Translations under genes and position numbers: made by a program | Origin: Apteryx mantelli | Lineage: Eukaryota; Chordata; Aves; Apterygiformes; Apterygidae | NCBI RefSeq assembly: GCF_036417845.1 | Contig: NC_089979.1 | Coordinates: 8,671,424-8,735,423, forward strand | Direction of reading: 5' to 3' | DNA: 64,000 nucleotides | Part shown: in pieces, positions 1-13,100 of the stretch | Position numbering within the stretch: position 1 is the stretch's first letter | How the letters are laid out: every line of letters starts with the position of its first letter | Notes under the pieces: generated by a model | Databases searched by the model: none | Told to the model about the DNA's origin: nothing | What the model saw: only the letters and a program-made list of their open reading frames with translations

Positions 1-2870
1 CTGAAACCAAGTGCCAGGAGTGAAGCTTTTAGGCTCCAACAAAAGCCCACTCTAAATGTTAAAGATGTCCTTCACCAAAAGCTTTTCTCTTTCTCACTCT
101 TCTGCAGCTGGTTGACAGAAGGCCGTAGAGATTAGCTGCATTTCTGTGAGCTATTTATACTGAAATATTTTGTGTTGAAAGATGTAAGCCCTTTGTTTCC
201 TCTGTATGTACACAGTGATCCCCGAGGGCAAGCAAATCCTGCTTTGTTTTGGATCAGATACATTATGAATTACTGTTGTAAAAGGTCCCCAAGTGCACTT
301 TTATGAGTCAGTCTCACCTATATGCTTTCGCCTGTCACCAGCCGCTCTCGGAAGTGTCTGCAGCTTTTCAATTCCAGATTACCCTAGTTAAAACAAGTCT
401 AATCCCCACTTGGAAGGATGCTTCCAAAGCATTTTCTCTGAAACAATATTTCTTGATACTTTTTCCAGGCAGAGAGAGCACTTAGCTCCCTGGTTGAGGG
501 AAAAAAAAGAAAAAAGAAAAAGAAATAGCAACAACAACAAAACCCTGGGGTAATATCTTTGGCCAGTTTGGCTGGCTGATGTGTTAGATGAGGCAATCCT
601 CATATGTAATGTGACCCTGATATCCTAAAATTAAATGCATGGAGCCATGCTATATTCTCCCTTTTATGAATGGAAAAGGGCTGTGCTTCCACGGATCCCA
701 GCTGAGAGGATCTGAAAAGCAAACACGGAGATGAGAACGGTACCAAAATCCAAGCAGGTAAATAGAGAGACAGATTCCTCGTTAGATGCATTCCCCTTTC
801 CTTCTCTTCCTGTCCCAGAAGAGCTCATCTGTAGGAGCTGGTGGTTTGGGATCGTGTGGGACCAGTGGGGTCAGGGTACAAAATTGCCAGGTTTTCTGGA
901 GCAAGTGCTCCATAGGAATTTTTCCATATGTCTTTGCATTGGGGTGAGCATCTGTAAAGATGGGGCTCTGAGTGGTCAACTAGTCCCATATCAGCCCAAC
1001 TTGATGGGCCTGGAGATCCTCTGACCAAAACTCCCATGGGCTTTCCAGTTCCCTAGTCAGGGACTCTGTCATGGGGAAAAAATTTGGAAGTAAATTTTGC
1101 TGCCTGAATATTGGGCTTGGCAGAGAAGTCATCTGACAATACGACATTGCATTTCTTTTCTCCGGGTGAGGGGATCTCTCATCTCTCCCTCAATTCTGCA
1201 GGGAATCCACTGGAAATTCCCCTTCCTAGGAAGCCTCCTTCATGCTGTGTGGTAGCAGGAAAGCTGAACATTAGCAGCAGTGCTACGTTACAGTCTATTA
1301 GCAGGGAGCCAATTTTATTTGACCCAGTATGAGTCACTGGACTTGCAAGTAGATAGCCAAATTCTTCTTTTTGTTACACCCACTTAATCCTGTGGGCTTC
1401 AGTGAGTGGGAGGGTAATGAAATTGGTCCAGTTATATTTTATTAAGTAAAACTGCATTTTGGTCCAAGCTGTTGCAGAAGTGCACACTTCAACGTGATGC
1501 CCTATAAAGGTCACCCAAATCTTTTTTCCCTTGGGAAGAGAAGAATTACTTTAAATAAGGCTTGATTAATGAATAATACCATCCTGGAAGGGATTTTTCT
1601 TTGTTTTGGATGGTATAGGTGGCCATCAGTTGCTGAAAACAGGGAATCTTTCCTTGGTTGCACAATTCAGTAACACAAAAATGAACGCAAAATGCTGCTA
1701 AGGACTGGGCACCATTTACCACTGCTAATTCCCCTTTTATGTTTTAGGTTTTATGTTAAGTATTTCCACACTTCACTGACACCCTATTTTTAAGACTTGT
1801 ATTATGAAGACCTTTACCTTAGCTTTGATTTAAGGATTTTATTTTCTGTCACTTTTAAGTTATTAGTACCACACTTATTAGGCATACCGCAGCCTTAAAA
1901 GGCTTCTTCAGAGTAGTCCAAAATACCCTTAATTTTTTTTTTTGCACTTTTCCAAAAGATGGCTTTCTTTGGGAAACCAATGGTGATTATTTTCTGGATT
2001 TAGACTGCAATATGTACCAAACAAAATAAGAAATGCATATAAATGAAGTTTCTTTATACTGACTTCATGAAAAAATGATAGGGCGAATATATATGAAAGA
2101 GGAGAACAGATGAATTTGGGCTGCAGCATAGTGTTATTCTGCTCTGTAAATCAACAGGGCTGTAGGAAGAAGTGTCACTATTGTTACAGAAGTTTCTTCA
2201 AAGTAACAAAAGTTAATTCTAATTAATAGGATTGTTAAAATTGGTTCTTATTAGGAGGAACTGTTCTAGGTCATTGCCAATTTTTTTTTTAAAACAAAGA
2301 TCTTGGTGGAAAGTTAAACAAAAGATATGTGATTTGCAATCTTATTTTATTAAATGAAATATTCCCATTCATGAGGAGATTTATGATTTCTATTACTACA
2401 GGCAAAGCCTCCAGTGTTAAAGACAATAAAATATCCAGCTGTGTTTATACAGAACCTAGACAAGAACTCCACAATTTTTTTTTCTCCTGTTTTCCTATGG
2501 CTTCTTCTCTGTACATCAGTAATGACTGCTGGGATTGTGTTTGGCATTAAACATTGAACAGAGACTTTTTGTTGCTAACTACATGGTTATGACAAATGGC
2601 AGATTGTTAAAGTAGAAACTGTGTTATCAAAAGTCAATCAAGAGCATGTCAAAAACTCCGACTCCTTGTGCAGAAACTGAATGTGGAATAGAAATACCAA
2701 ACAGCCCTAGACTGGAGAAAGAGACCACTCATATAAAACAAACAGACAAAAAACGTAGGAAGACAGAGGAACACAGAGGTGGGCAACTGGAACCATCCAG
2801 TGTGCCATGAAGTGTGTTTAACTGTTTTTGCTAAAAAAATCCTTAAAAGAGAGAGCCTTTAAAAGTTAAC
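1..2870. other. Intergenic, no gene seen
   Basis: I see no exon, RNA gene or clear mobile element here. An A-rich purine tract lies at about 501-525, followed by a short CAA run (about 529-541). Open frames are short and show no recognisable protein family or plausible splice structure. By known vertebrate synteny this side of NDRG1 faces ST3GAL1, but no part of that gene was recognised. Confidence 0.6.
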
Positions 2871-2879
2871 AGCAGGGAG

Positions 2880-4165
2880 GTGAGCGCCGAGGACTTGTGA
2901 AGGGTCAACATAGTATTTGTGTTTCAGAAGGTGGAAGCGAGGAAGAGCAACAAACCCAAGGAATTCGGCTGAACTTGGCAAGCTACTGGAACAAATTATG
3001 AAACAGCCTGTAAGCACTTGGAAGATAATACACTGCTAAGAAATGTCCAATATGGTTCTGTGAAGAATAAACAATGTCAAAGGAATTCAGTTTCTTCTCT
3101 GACATGGTAATTCATATAGCTGATTGGAGGGAAGCAACTGGCGTGACTTATTGCATTTGTAATAAAACTTTGGGTATGATTTCCATATAATATCCCCATA
3201 AGGAAAGCAGGGACATAGGGTCTAGATAAAATGACTATAAACTCACCACAAAATTGCTACTCAACAGGGATGACACATCAAATAGCCCCTTTCAGTGATT
3301 TATACCATTATAAAATAGAAATCAAACTCGCAATGTGCTGCTGGCAATGATCTCATTAAACAGAAGAAATGGCTTAAGTTAATTAATTTATTACAAACCT
3401 AGAAATAAGAAATCACTGCCCAAACAGGAAAAGCTAACCAGACAGCAAGAGTACAAAAAAGGATCTACCAACCAAGCATGAAAAAAATCTGATACGGTGC
3501 AACTGAGAAAATGCCATCTTGGGACATATTAGCAGAAGTGCTGTGAGTCAGACACAGGACATAAATTCTGCAATTCATTTAGCCCCTTTGGCTAGCAAAT
3601 CTATGCAGAGATCCTCTAGAGCCTCTGACTTCTAGAGTTTAGTGCCAGTTTTGGACACTGCATGCTAAAAAAACATGTAAAAAAAAATGGAGAGACTCAA
3701 GAGGAGAACTGTGAACCAGACGAGCACTTTAGGAAACATGATGAGGAAAAGTTTTAAAAATAAACTTTGTTTTGCTTTTAAAACACTGAAAGGGGAAGAC
3801 AACGAACACAAACACCACAGAAACAGAGAAGGAAGGTCCACAAGCTCGCCCTCCTGTACATGAAAATGCTATCAGGAGCGTTACAATTAGAATGAAAATT
3901 GTGATCACCTTGCTCTGTAGGTGCTCTGAGTCTATGACAGGAAATAACTAGCAGAAAGAAAAAAATAGAAAACAATTTCTTATTGTAATAATATTCACGT
4001 CTCAGAAGACATAGCTTAGAGAAGCACTGAGCTCGGTTGCTGGAAGGTTTTAAAACAGGTTTAAACAACTGGACAAGGGATGTCCAGATTTACCTGATCC
4101 TTTTTCAGAACAGGAAGTCCCACCTGGAGTCCCCTTCAACACTGATCTGCTATAATTTGATATGA
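2880..4165 (+). mobile_element. CR1-type LINE relic, reverse-transcriptase region to 3' end
   Basis: The + strand is a diverged copy of the 3' part of a CR1 non-LTR retrotransposon. The order of recognisable blocks is that of CR1 ORF2. A segment around 2970-3090 corresponds to the reverse-transcriptase stretch with 'aagcacttggaagataa' (3015-3031). Around 3510-3760 lies the C-terminal part (e.g. 'catcttgggacatattagc', 3513-3531). A 3' non-coding part at about 4040-4165 contains 'caggtttaaacaactgg'. Many indels and stops interrupt the frame, so it encodes nothing. It is an old, inactive insertion. Boundaries are approximate because they are judged from remembered family layout and not from an alignment. 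Confidence 0.75.
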
Positions 4166-4286
4166 AAATACAGGTTCTCTTCTTTCCTCTAGAAACTGCT
4201 TGGCAGACTTCTTGCTTTAAGGAAAAAAAAAATCAATAGAGTAAAACCTTAATTCTTACTTAAGGTCTAGAGGCCACTAGTCTGTT

Positions 4287-4312
4287 GGTTTTTTTGTTTG
4301 TTTGTTTGTTTG
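4287..4312. repeat. (TTTG)n microsatellite
   Basis: Short perfect run of TTTG units preceded by a T-run. It is a simple repeat with no associated gene. Confidence 0.85.
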
Positions 4313-4975
4313 CAAATGTATACAGTAAGCCTATACTTTCAGTTATACTTTCATCTAATATCTTTTTTGAATCCCCTTTTATACAATAGTGCAGTGCTTT
4401 AGGTATAACACTGTGAAGGCTTTTGCTGTTTAAGCGGTTACAAATACAAGAAACTGCCTGAGCTTCTCTGTTCACGGCACTAATCTGAAACTGGCTCAAA
4501 ACCCCTTTTTGCTAGTCTCTTGGAGGGTCACATACTCTATTTTCCAGAATCTCTGAGACTCCCTTGTCCGCATGCTTCCGTGAGGTTTAAGCTGCTTTTC
4601 TTCTCCAAATATTTACACCATCAGTAGATGGTGCGCAAAACAATAAACAGAAAAACACACATAGTTCAGATTCCAGAGTGACTCAGTTCGTGTCTTTGCT
4701 TTGTACTGTCTCGAGCCCAAAGCTGTCGTCGTCTTGGCTACCTGCTTCCTCTGTGGAGTTTCCTGACTCAAAACTCTCTTAAATGCAGCTAAACTTTCTT
4801 AAAAGCAACAGCTGTCCCTTGCATTTACCCTCTAAGTGAAAAACAGTCTGAGCAAGAAAGTGGCCTTTATGTCAAGTGCGAGATCGCTTTTTGTTTGTTT
4901 GCTTGTTTTTGCTTTGTTCCTGCTACTAAATCCCTCTTATGACCAGGAAAACAGGGTATTATCTGTCCCCTGCTG

Positions 4976-5001
4976 CCCCCCCCCCCAAAAAAAAAAAAAA
5001 A
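4976..5001. repeat. C11-A15 homopolymer pair
   Basis: A run of C is followed directly by a run of A. This is low-complexity sequence, and its length is liable to sequencing error. Confidence 0.85.
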
Positions 5002-8000
5002 GGATTGTGCCAAAGTACCTGACACAATCTTCAGTTTTTCCTCCTCACTGGAAGAACCTACAATCTTTGGTTAACCATTCAGGCTAGGATTCATGTGTTT
5101 TTTCCCTTTCCACTTTTATGAACAGACCTTCTATATGAAGGAATTGATCTACGTTAATTATTTAAGGACACCTAATACATACATGGCTAACAATAATGTA
5201 TCGTTATTGTTATTTAACTCTGGGAAGGATTTGGGGTGTCACAGTATGAGAGATATTTGTTTATCAAATAAAGATGTTTTATTGTAGTGGTTAGTCCTAA
5301 TCTTACATATTTGCCAGATCTGCACATTCAGTATCACGCCTCCGTGGCCTGGCCAGTGTTTCTGTAGCACCAGGGAACATTAATAACTGAGGCCCTTTAA
5401 GATTATTTCAGGGAGGTTTGATATTTAGCCAGGAAAACTCTTCAGTACATAACTGCCAAATTCTGGCAATGGGAGTGTGGAGGATGTGGCTCTAAAAATT
5501 TCTAATTCAGTACTCTGCAGCTGCTGGAAAGGGGACACTTCCCTTTTGGTGAAGAAAGTTCTGTTTTGACAGCCTTCTAAGAAGGGACGCCAGCAGCTGC
5601 TGAAGCCAGGACGCTTTGGATACCAGCAGTTATCATGAGCCGCTGTTTTTCCCTGGGGCTTTTAGCCTGCTGCCGGCCCTGTGCGATCACCTGCGCGTGA
5701 AAGGGCACGGAGTACGAATTACTGGGCAACACTAACAGGGGCAGTTCCCTAACAGCCAGACACTCCTTTACAGCTGCTTGGATATTGCGTGAGGATCTAC
5801 CTTCTGCAGCAGGTTCCCTGGAATGGCGACTCCGATAAGCTGGACCGTCAATCTGCGTAAATGAGGGTCCAAGTCAAGGCTCTGGATTGTCTCACCTAAC
5901 AAGGGAACCATGAAGGATTTGAACTTCTTTGTGAGGCTGCTCTCCAGCAGAGGATGTTCTCCTCTCTCCGGGGGACAACCCACCAGAACCTCCCATTGCC
6001 TGTCAGCACACAAATTTGTCGTAACACAAGGCCTCTGCTGAGCTCATGAAGAGCTGACGGATGAGAAATGAGTGGGCTTCCTGCAAGCAGCCCAGAAGCC
6101 CTAGGAACCACTCCTGGAAAATCGTTGCACCCACGTAAGGAAAGGCTGAGGGTTGTCTTTCAAGTCTGAATATGGAGCTTTCTGCTTGACCAAGACTGGG
6201 TTAAGCTTAAAACATTGACATAACAAAGGGCAAATAAATAATGGGCTTAGGTCAGCTCAAGACTACTTTCAACCTTTGTCTGGAGTTTATAATATAGAGA
6301 AAAAAAGGACCTAGGGAGACTCCTTTCACCACTGAACACAATCAGATGTAAGCAGCTCCACAGTTGCCCGGGGGTGAAGATCTGTCCCTTCTTACAACCT
6401 CTGCAAGCCTGCATCAAATGACGTCGCTAGAACATGAGACTGAATTTGGCCCCTGTGGGCTTTTGTATCTTGAAAGTAATGACAGTGATAACCCTGTACG
6501 AAGAATCAGTTATGTCAATGGTTTTTGTAGACAAAGAATCTAGTAAATGTGCTACATAATGTTATACACAATATTATTTTTTAAAGAATGTTCCCCAATG
6601 GATTGTAATTCACTCAGTTTAAAATATGACTATAAATAGAGCTTCATGCTTTTCAAAATGGGTTAACTAGATATGGTCAAGTCTCCCCTTCTGGTTTAAG
6701 AATTTTTTTCAGCACTTTAGCTAAGATTCAAAAAAAATGGCTTTGAGGTTCTGTCCAAATATGGTTGCAAATATCATGTTTGAAGTTTGGTTATAAAAAC
6801 TGTAACAGATTTTTGTCCACTTTTCTATTCTGATAATTTTAAAGAGTTTCCTCTGAGAAGAAAATAACTTATGATGCGTAGGACAAACAAAGCACTGAAT
6901 GCATTCCAACAGGGAAAGCACGCTAAGCAGGAAATCTTACATTCAGTAACAAATGTTCTTCATGTCATTCCTTATCAGTTTGCTCAGGGTCTTTCTGAGC
7001 TGAAGGCACACAAAGTGTTGTACAGGCAATCTTTTTAGATATGTGGCCTCAAAGCTCAAAACATTTTGTTTCAGTACATTCATACTATTATCCCAGGGTG
7101 AAGTCTCTATTAATCATTCTGCTAGAAATTCTGATCTTGCGGCGAAGTGTGTTCATCATCGAAGGTGAGCTGAGGAGATCGAGGCTCAGTTTGTGATTCA
7201 TCTCAGATTAATAATTCGGAGAACCCCTATTTCGGGGTGTTCCATGTGGGGCATTTTTGAGGGATCTAGTTCTTTAATGGGCAGGGAAATCAGGCCCTTC
7301 TACAAAGGGTAACTGCATGCAGTCAGAGTCTGCTCATCCTGCAAACTAATGTTTCTTTCAGCTCTAATACTTGTAATTACTAATAACCTTGAAATATGCA
7401 AGGCTTAAAACTCTGACCTCAGTCCCATATCTAGAAAACCACAGGGAATGTCCTCGCTACTTCAATATTGAGCATTTTTGTCAGGAACTGTCTCTCGAGA
7501 TCAATTTATAGCACACCAGAGCAATGCAGGGTTCCTCACCTTAGCTGGGACCTCTACCCAGCAATGTAATGTTGATGAATAGCAAGTAACCACTTTTGTA
7601 TAGCTTTGCTACATGCTATTAAACACATGTGGCCCTGCATCCACAGATGTTGTATCTCAGTGCTGGGTGATGAAAAGCTAAAATGAGATCATCAGTTGTG
7701 CCGGCAAGCACTCGCACAGAGTTCAGCAAGGTACCAGGGCTAAATACAGCCTTGCTGCCCAGCCTTTTCAAATAGCTGCATTTTCAATTTGAAATTTTGT
7801 TGGTGAACAACCCACGGAACTGAGGGCATGGGAACTGGCTGAAACTTGTCTGTACATGTGCTTCACTGCAAACAGTGGGAGCTCATGCTCACAGAGCTGT
7901 GATTGCTGCTGGATGCTACCAGCTGTGTGGTACGCCAAGTAGCAAACAGAAATGTGATATGCCCAACTGCTGTATCTTCTACCAAGGTGATGTTAGAATA

Positions 8001-9219
8001 TAAACTAGAAGTGCTTATGCTTTCTTGCCAATAAACACAACTAGGCCTACTGGGCATTTAAGAGGCAGTTTTTTCCAGTGCTACTTCCAACAGGAGTTTT
8101 GGTTGTTTCTTTTTGCTCTGCTTGGCCTGTACTTTTGGTAAACGGGACAAGCCTTAGGCCTTTTGCTATCACTGCTCATTGGATGCTCTCCAAGACAGCC
8201 CTGAGAGTCTTCAATGCTTGTATCACTTCCCGTATCCTTTTTAACATATTTGTCTCAATTCCCTCCTGCTCCAATTAGTGCTCCCCAGTTTGGTGCCTCT
8301 AAATCAAGTTCTATTCAACAGTGAGCTCTTCCCTTTCCAATGACAACTGGGGCTATGCCATCACCCTCTATCAATAACCTTAATCATAGTTTTTCAGTGT
8401 AAAGCTCATCCTTAGCTGTAGCTCTGCTAATGTTGTTTCCTGCTTTGTTTGAATCAAGGAACAATGAGATTGACCTGTTCATATTAAACTTGAGGTGTTT
8501 GCTCTATTAGATACTTGTTCTGAGCTTTAAGACCTGTGTCTGCAATGACCACTGCAGACATTGGTCTACATTGTCTTCAATTTCTAATTCTAAAGGTTAT
8601 TCTCTGAATTGTTTTGATGGGGGCTAGTTTGTTCAGGTTAGCAATGACAATAAACATCGCATGTACTTGTTTCCTGTGGACAAAATCCTGGAATTTTCCA
8701 CATGCGGAGCTAAAGCCAAATCATTTATCTCTGTTACCACCAAAACTCTACTTGTGCTTACAAGATACATCTTTGATCTGTTTTCAGAAGAGCAGTAAGT
8801 CAATCTGCCCTTCGAGCATGGGATAACTCCATTTACTGCTAATTGTCATACTATAGTATCTCAGACCTACTGCCTCTTTAATTTCTGGCTTCGTTTTTTT
8901 AGAACACTTGGCCTGCATCCCATATCCATAGGACATGCTGCACTGTAGCATTTCAGGCCACCAACTGGTTGCTGGTTATTTTGGATGGTTAGATGAAGCC
9001 TCCAGAGTTAGCCTTTCTAAGCAGTCTTGGCATCTGTCATTGTTCAATCTTGGTTTTATGGTGATAGTCCCAGCCTTGCTGTGATTTACCCTTTACCTTC
9101 CTGTGACAGCTTTCCTTTGGACCTGCTGTTTCCATTGAGCAGAACTTATTTTTATTTTCTTAGCTTTGAGTTAGTTTCCTAAAATTGTGTCCAGTCCCAG
9201 CCTCTCAAACCACAACTGG

Positions 9220-10140
9220 TAGCTGTTGCCCCATTATACCCTCTGCCACTGCTGAACAGAGTTTGGCTTCATTGTCCTTGCGGTTTCCGTTCAAGTAGAT
9301 GTAAACTGCTATTAGACCGTCCCTTGGCCTCCTATTTTAAAGACTAAAAAAGCCCAGCTTCCTCACCTTCTCCTTTCAAGTCATGTGCCATAGGCCCCTG
9401 AGTATCTTTGCAGCTCTTTGCTGGATCATCTCAAATTTCTTGACCTCCTTCTTGAACTGGTAGGTCCAAAATGAGTCTAACCAGAGATGGGTAAAGGAGG
9501 TAACCATTTTCTCCAGTCTGCTGGGCACACTTTTCCTGATGTATCCCAGTGCGAAACTTGTCTTATCTGCAATGAGAGCAGACTTTTGGCTGTAAGTCAT
9601 CCTGGCATCCACCACAACCCCCAGATCCCCTTTCATCAAGGCTCATCCATTCAGGCTTCCACCCTGTGCTCATGCATGGGGCTACTCCACCCCAGGTGAA
9701 GAACATTGCACTTCTCCCTGATGAATTTTGTGAAATTTTTGTTGTCATAATCTTCAAGTTTCTCAGAGTGCCTCTGGGCTAAAACTTTGCCATTTGGTGT
9801 GTCAGTCACTTTCTCTAATTGAGTATCTTTTCCAATTTGCTGCAAGGTGCACTCTGTCTGACCATCTAGGTCACTGATGAAGATACTGGACCACTGTAGA
9901 ACTTCACTTGTACTGGTCTTCTATAGGACATTAAGCGATTAATTACTACCCATTTTGATCCTGGCAGTACAGTCATTTATCAGCTGACTTAAAAGTCCAT
10001 TCATCCATCCCATACTATCCCAACTTGCACATAAGAATACTGTGGGCAATGCTGTGGGCCTCACCAAAGTCAAGGCATATTATATCCATCAGTCTCCCTC
10101 ATTCACATAGCCAGGCTTCTCATCATCAGCCCAGATCCAA
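9220..10140 (-). mobile_element. CR1 LINE fragment, ORF2 C-terminal region
   Basis: Read on the - strand this is the C-terminal part of CR1 ORF2 followed by its 3' flank. Translated fragments keep the family pattern: a 'VLHLGW..PMHEHR' block near 9660-9710; 'GDLGVVVDARMTYSQKSAL' near 9570-9630; then 'IRKSVPSR', 'FKKEVKKFEMIQQRAAKILR' and 'GLWHMT' down to about 9376. In CR1 the matching blocks are the conserved KCxVLHLG, DLGVxVD and QRRATKxIRGLExL segments. Frameshifts separate the blocks, so the copy is dead. On the + strand the characteristic antisense phrases 'gccactgctgaacagag' (9244-9260) and 'tctttgcagctctttgctgg' (9404-9423) are visible. Ends are approximate. Confidence 0.85.
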
Positions 10141-13100
10141 CTGTCAGGAACTTCCACTCGTTGACATGATATTCTGTAGATGATAGACAGCAGCCTTGAA
10201 ATCACTCATCTCTGCTGGTTTCACTAGCTGGATGACTCCTAGAGCAAAGAGCCTCTCTACCTCTTTTTGCCTTAGGCTGAGAGAAACTTTGTCAGGGGTG
10301 TGATCTGAATTACAGTTGCTCTCTCTTGACTCTCTTCCATCTGTTGAGGACTCTTTCATTTTCTTTCTATATATTCTGTTAAAAACAAAACACTTATGTT
10401 TTCTTTTTGGGTAATATCTGTATGTTTCTTAAATATCCTTTCAGAGTTACTCTTGAGTTAATTTAAATCTGTTTTACACACCAAGAGCATCAGCTCTTGA
10501 GCTACTGTCTTCCTTTTTGCACTCAATTTTAGGCAGATAGAGAGTGAAGCGCTGCTGAAATTTCCTGTTGTCTTCCACATACCTAGAGCCTGTTGGCTGT
10601 GGTTATGTTTTTGTCTGTTGTCTTCTTCCACTTCAGGTATTTCCCTGGTAATTCTTTATTACTGAGAAGTATTTGGGGACTACTCAGTGATTCAGGCATT
10701 CAGTTCAGTGTTTAATTCCAGCTGGATACATGTGATGGTAAAAACTACGGAGGAGCCTGCTCAGTTCCTCTGTATATGTCTAAGCTAAAAGGGGGCAAGG
10801 TGTGAGATTGAACCACAGACCCTCCATTGTCCACACCACTTAATTGTTATTTTGCTCCCTGCTCTGGTTGGGACTCTCCCCAGGACCTTCAAGGAGGCAG
10901 AATGGGCAAGACTGCACTCCATCCTACGTGGTCCCCCAGGGTTTTCCCATCAGGGTTTGCACCCTCCTGCACGCCAAAATGTCCTCATGCACACCCCAGG
11001 GTATGCAACACATCCCTTCAACTTCGTACCATAAAAATGTTACTCTTGTGGGTTGCAACACCACCCTCGGATTATTTCAGCTCCTTTGAACTCAGAAACA
11101 CATAAAAAATAATGATCCTGTCTTAGGACCATTGAGACACCACTTGCAGCACAGAGGAGAGCCAGGGCCAAGTGCCATGCAATGTGTATATGGTTGGTCT
11201 GCTGCAGAGGGCTGCTCCTGAGACATGAAAGTCTGAGCTAGTCTGTGCCACTTAGTCTCACAGCCAGAGACTGGATTTTGGCCCTTTTCTATTTAGTGGT
11301 ATTGACATAGCATCTGTTTGACATACAGCTCTTACAGGCCAAAACCTAATATCAAAGTGGGGATTTTTATTTTTGTGAGTCATTTGATTTGCTAATCTGA
11401 AACAGATTTGCCATGTCTTGTTTAATAGGGAACAGCCTTTAAAGCTATTAAATGAATGAACTGCTGATTTAGAGCTGACTGTTTAATTCTGAGCAACTGT
11501 CTTGAAATGGCTGGCAAAAAGGGCAGGTCTGATTTTCCTGCAGAAGCTGCAATCAGCCTGTCTATTCCCTTCTTCTCCCATCCCTACTACCTCGATTATT
11601 TCCTCTTAGGACTGCACGCTCAGTCTTTGTCAAATGAGGCCTAAGCAGACCCCCTAACCAGACGGTGACTCTAACTGCCTCTGGCATAAGCGGTCTCAAG
11701 CCAGAGTCCTTACGCTCTGTACTGCCAGCAATAGAAAATTGCTCTTTGTGTCCCATCTCCTCTGTAGCAGCCTTTTCTTTCAAACAAGGTCTCTCTCCTG
11801 TGAGAAGTGAGCCAACCTCCATCCCCTCTGCCTGAATACAGGACAGAGAAGAAACTCCAAGTATTTGTTTTGTGGAAGTTTGTATTCTCCATCCAGGTGC
11901 CCAGGACCATGAATCTGTTTCCAGTGTAAGGCACATGGTCCCAGGCCTGCTGGTGTGGTCAGCTCTGAGTCCTTGCTGCCAGTGCCTTGTGCTTGCTCCG
12001 GTGTGTGTTAAGAGCTGTGAGAGCAGCATTTATAAACAAAAACTTAAGAAAAAAACTGTAGTCATCGAACTGATTACAAGCAGTGCTACAGGTCATTTAG
12101 GACTGAGTCTTGCAAAACCAGACTTTTCTTTTAGTTAATTGCTTGATTGTGCTATTGCTATGTAAATGCGTGCTCAGGCCAAAAGGACATTTACTTTTAA
12201 GTGCATTTTCAGGCAGAGGGCACATGCTGTGACTACGTTAGGAAGATTAGAGAGCAATCATGCCCTTTTACCAGCTCTCCCTTATCAGATCTAAGTGAGA
12301 ACAGAATTCTGACTTATACTTACTTAGATGCTCCTTAAACCCATAGGCATGGGCCAGCCTGTTTTGCTTGATTTCAAGCCATCTCAGCCCTGGTGGGTTC
12401 AAAAGTTCAGCCGAGATGTGATGTGGATACTACTTTAGAGAGGCTGTGAAGTGGGGAGTGGGAAGCATCCTGGTACACACGTATGTATTTGTGCCTATAT
12501 ATCTGTGTACACAGTAGTGCTTTGGCAAGACTGGGTGGGAGGGAGAGGTGAGGAGGAGGATTTCTAGCTAGTAGAGAAATATTTTTCAAGGTAAAAAAAG
12601 AGAGGTAGGGGCTAAAGGGAAGCAGGAGAGCACTTGCACAGCAGTTTTGGAGCAATTTTACTAGGTCAAATACTGATCACAGAGAGTCAAAAAGGTATCA
12701 AATGTCATTTAGCGCCTTCTGCCTGGCTCAGGGGTTGCAGGACGCGACCAACCAGATGCAGGCTGACACTACCAGCACCAAAGTATTTGGAATCAGGAAG
12801 TTCTTTGATGACTTACAAGTCCTATGATCTCCTGCTCTGGGTGGCCTAACTTACCAGAGCACACATTCATACCCAGCACCTCCCCAGTCACACATGTCTG
12901 CAGAAGAAGAGGTTATTGCAAGTTCTGTTTTACATAATGAGTTGAAGACTTCAGGCTTGCTGCATGCTGCTTGTGCAGCCCCTAAATGAATTCAGCTTGA
13001 ACATCTCCAACGCTGTGCCTCTGGGGTGGGCTGGCTCAGGGTTTTCCTCTTAATGCTCAAGCATATGGAATCAGCATCTTTTAGTATATGAAAGCAGCTT

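Larger units (their letters stand above)
4166..9215. other. Intergenic, simple repeats only
   Basis: No gene is supported. There is a short TTTG microsatellite (about 4287-4312) and a C-run joined to an A-run (about 4976-5001). A CRE-like TGACGTC occurs at 6419-6425 but without other context. The rest looks like unique non-coding sequence. Confidence 0.55.

Noticed and set aside
5266..5272. AATAAA at about 5267 as the end of an upstream gene such as ST3GAL1
   Set aside because: No coding exon upstream supports it, and lone hexamers are frequent in AT-rich DNA.
9376..9845. Three - strand frames that look like a small gene
   Set aside because: They are pieces of CR1 ORF2 separated by frameshifts. 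Recorded as a mobile element and not as host genes.
11562..12029. 155-aa open frame on the - strand
   Set aside because: No recognisable family, no promoter or splice features, and AT-rich intergenic context. Length is within chance for 64 kb.
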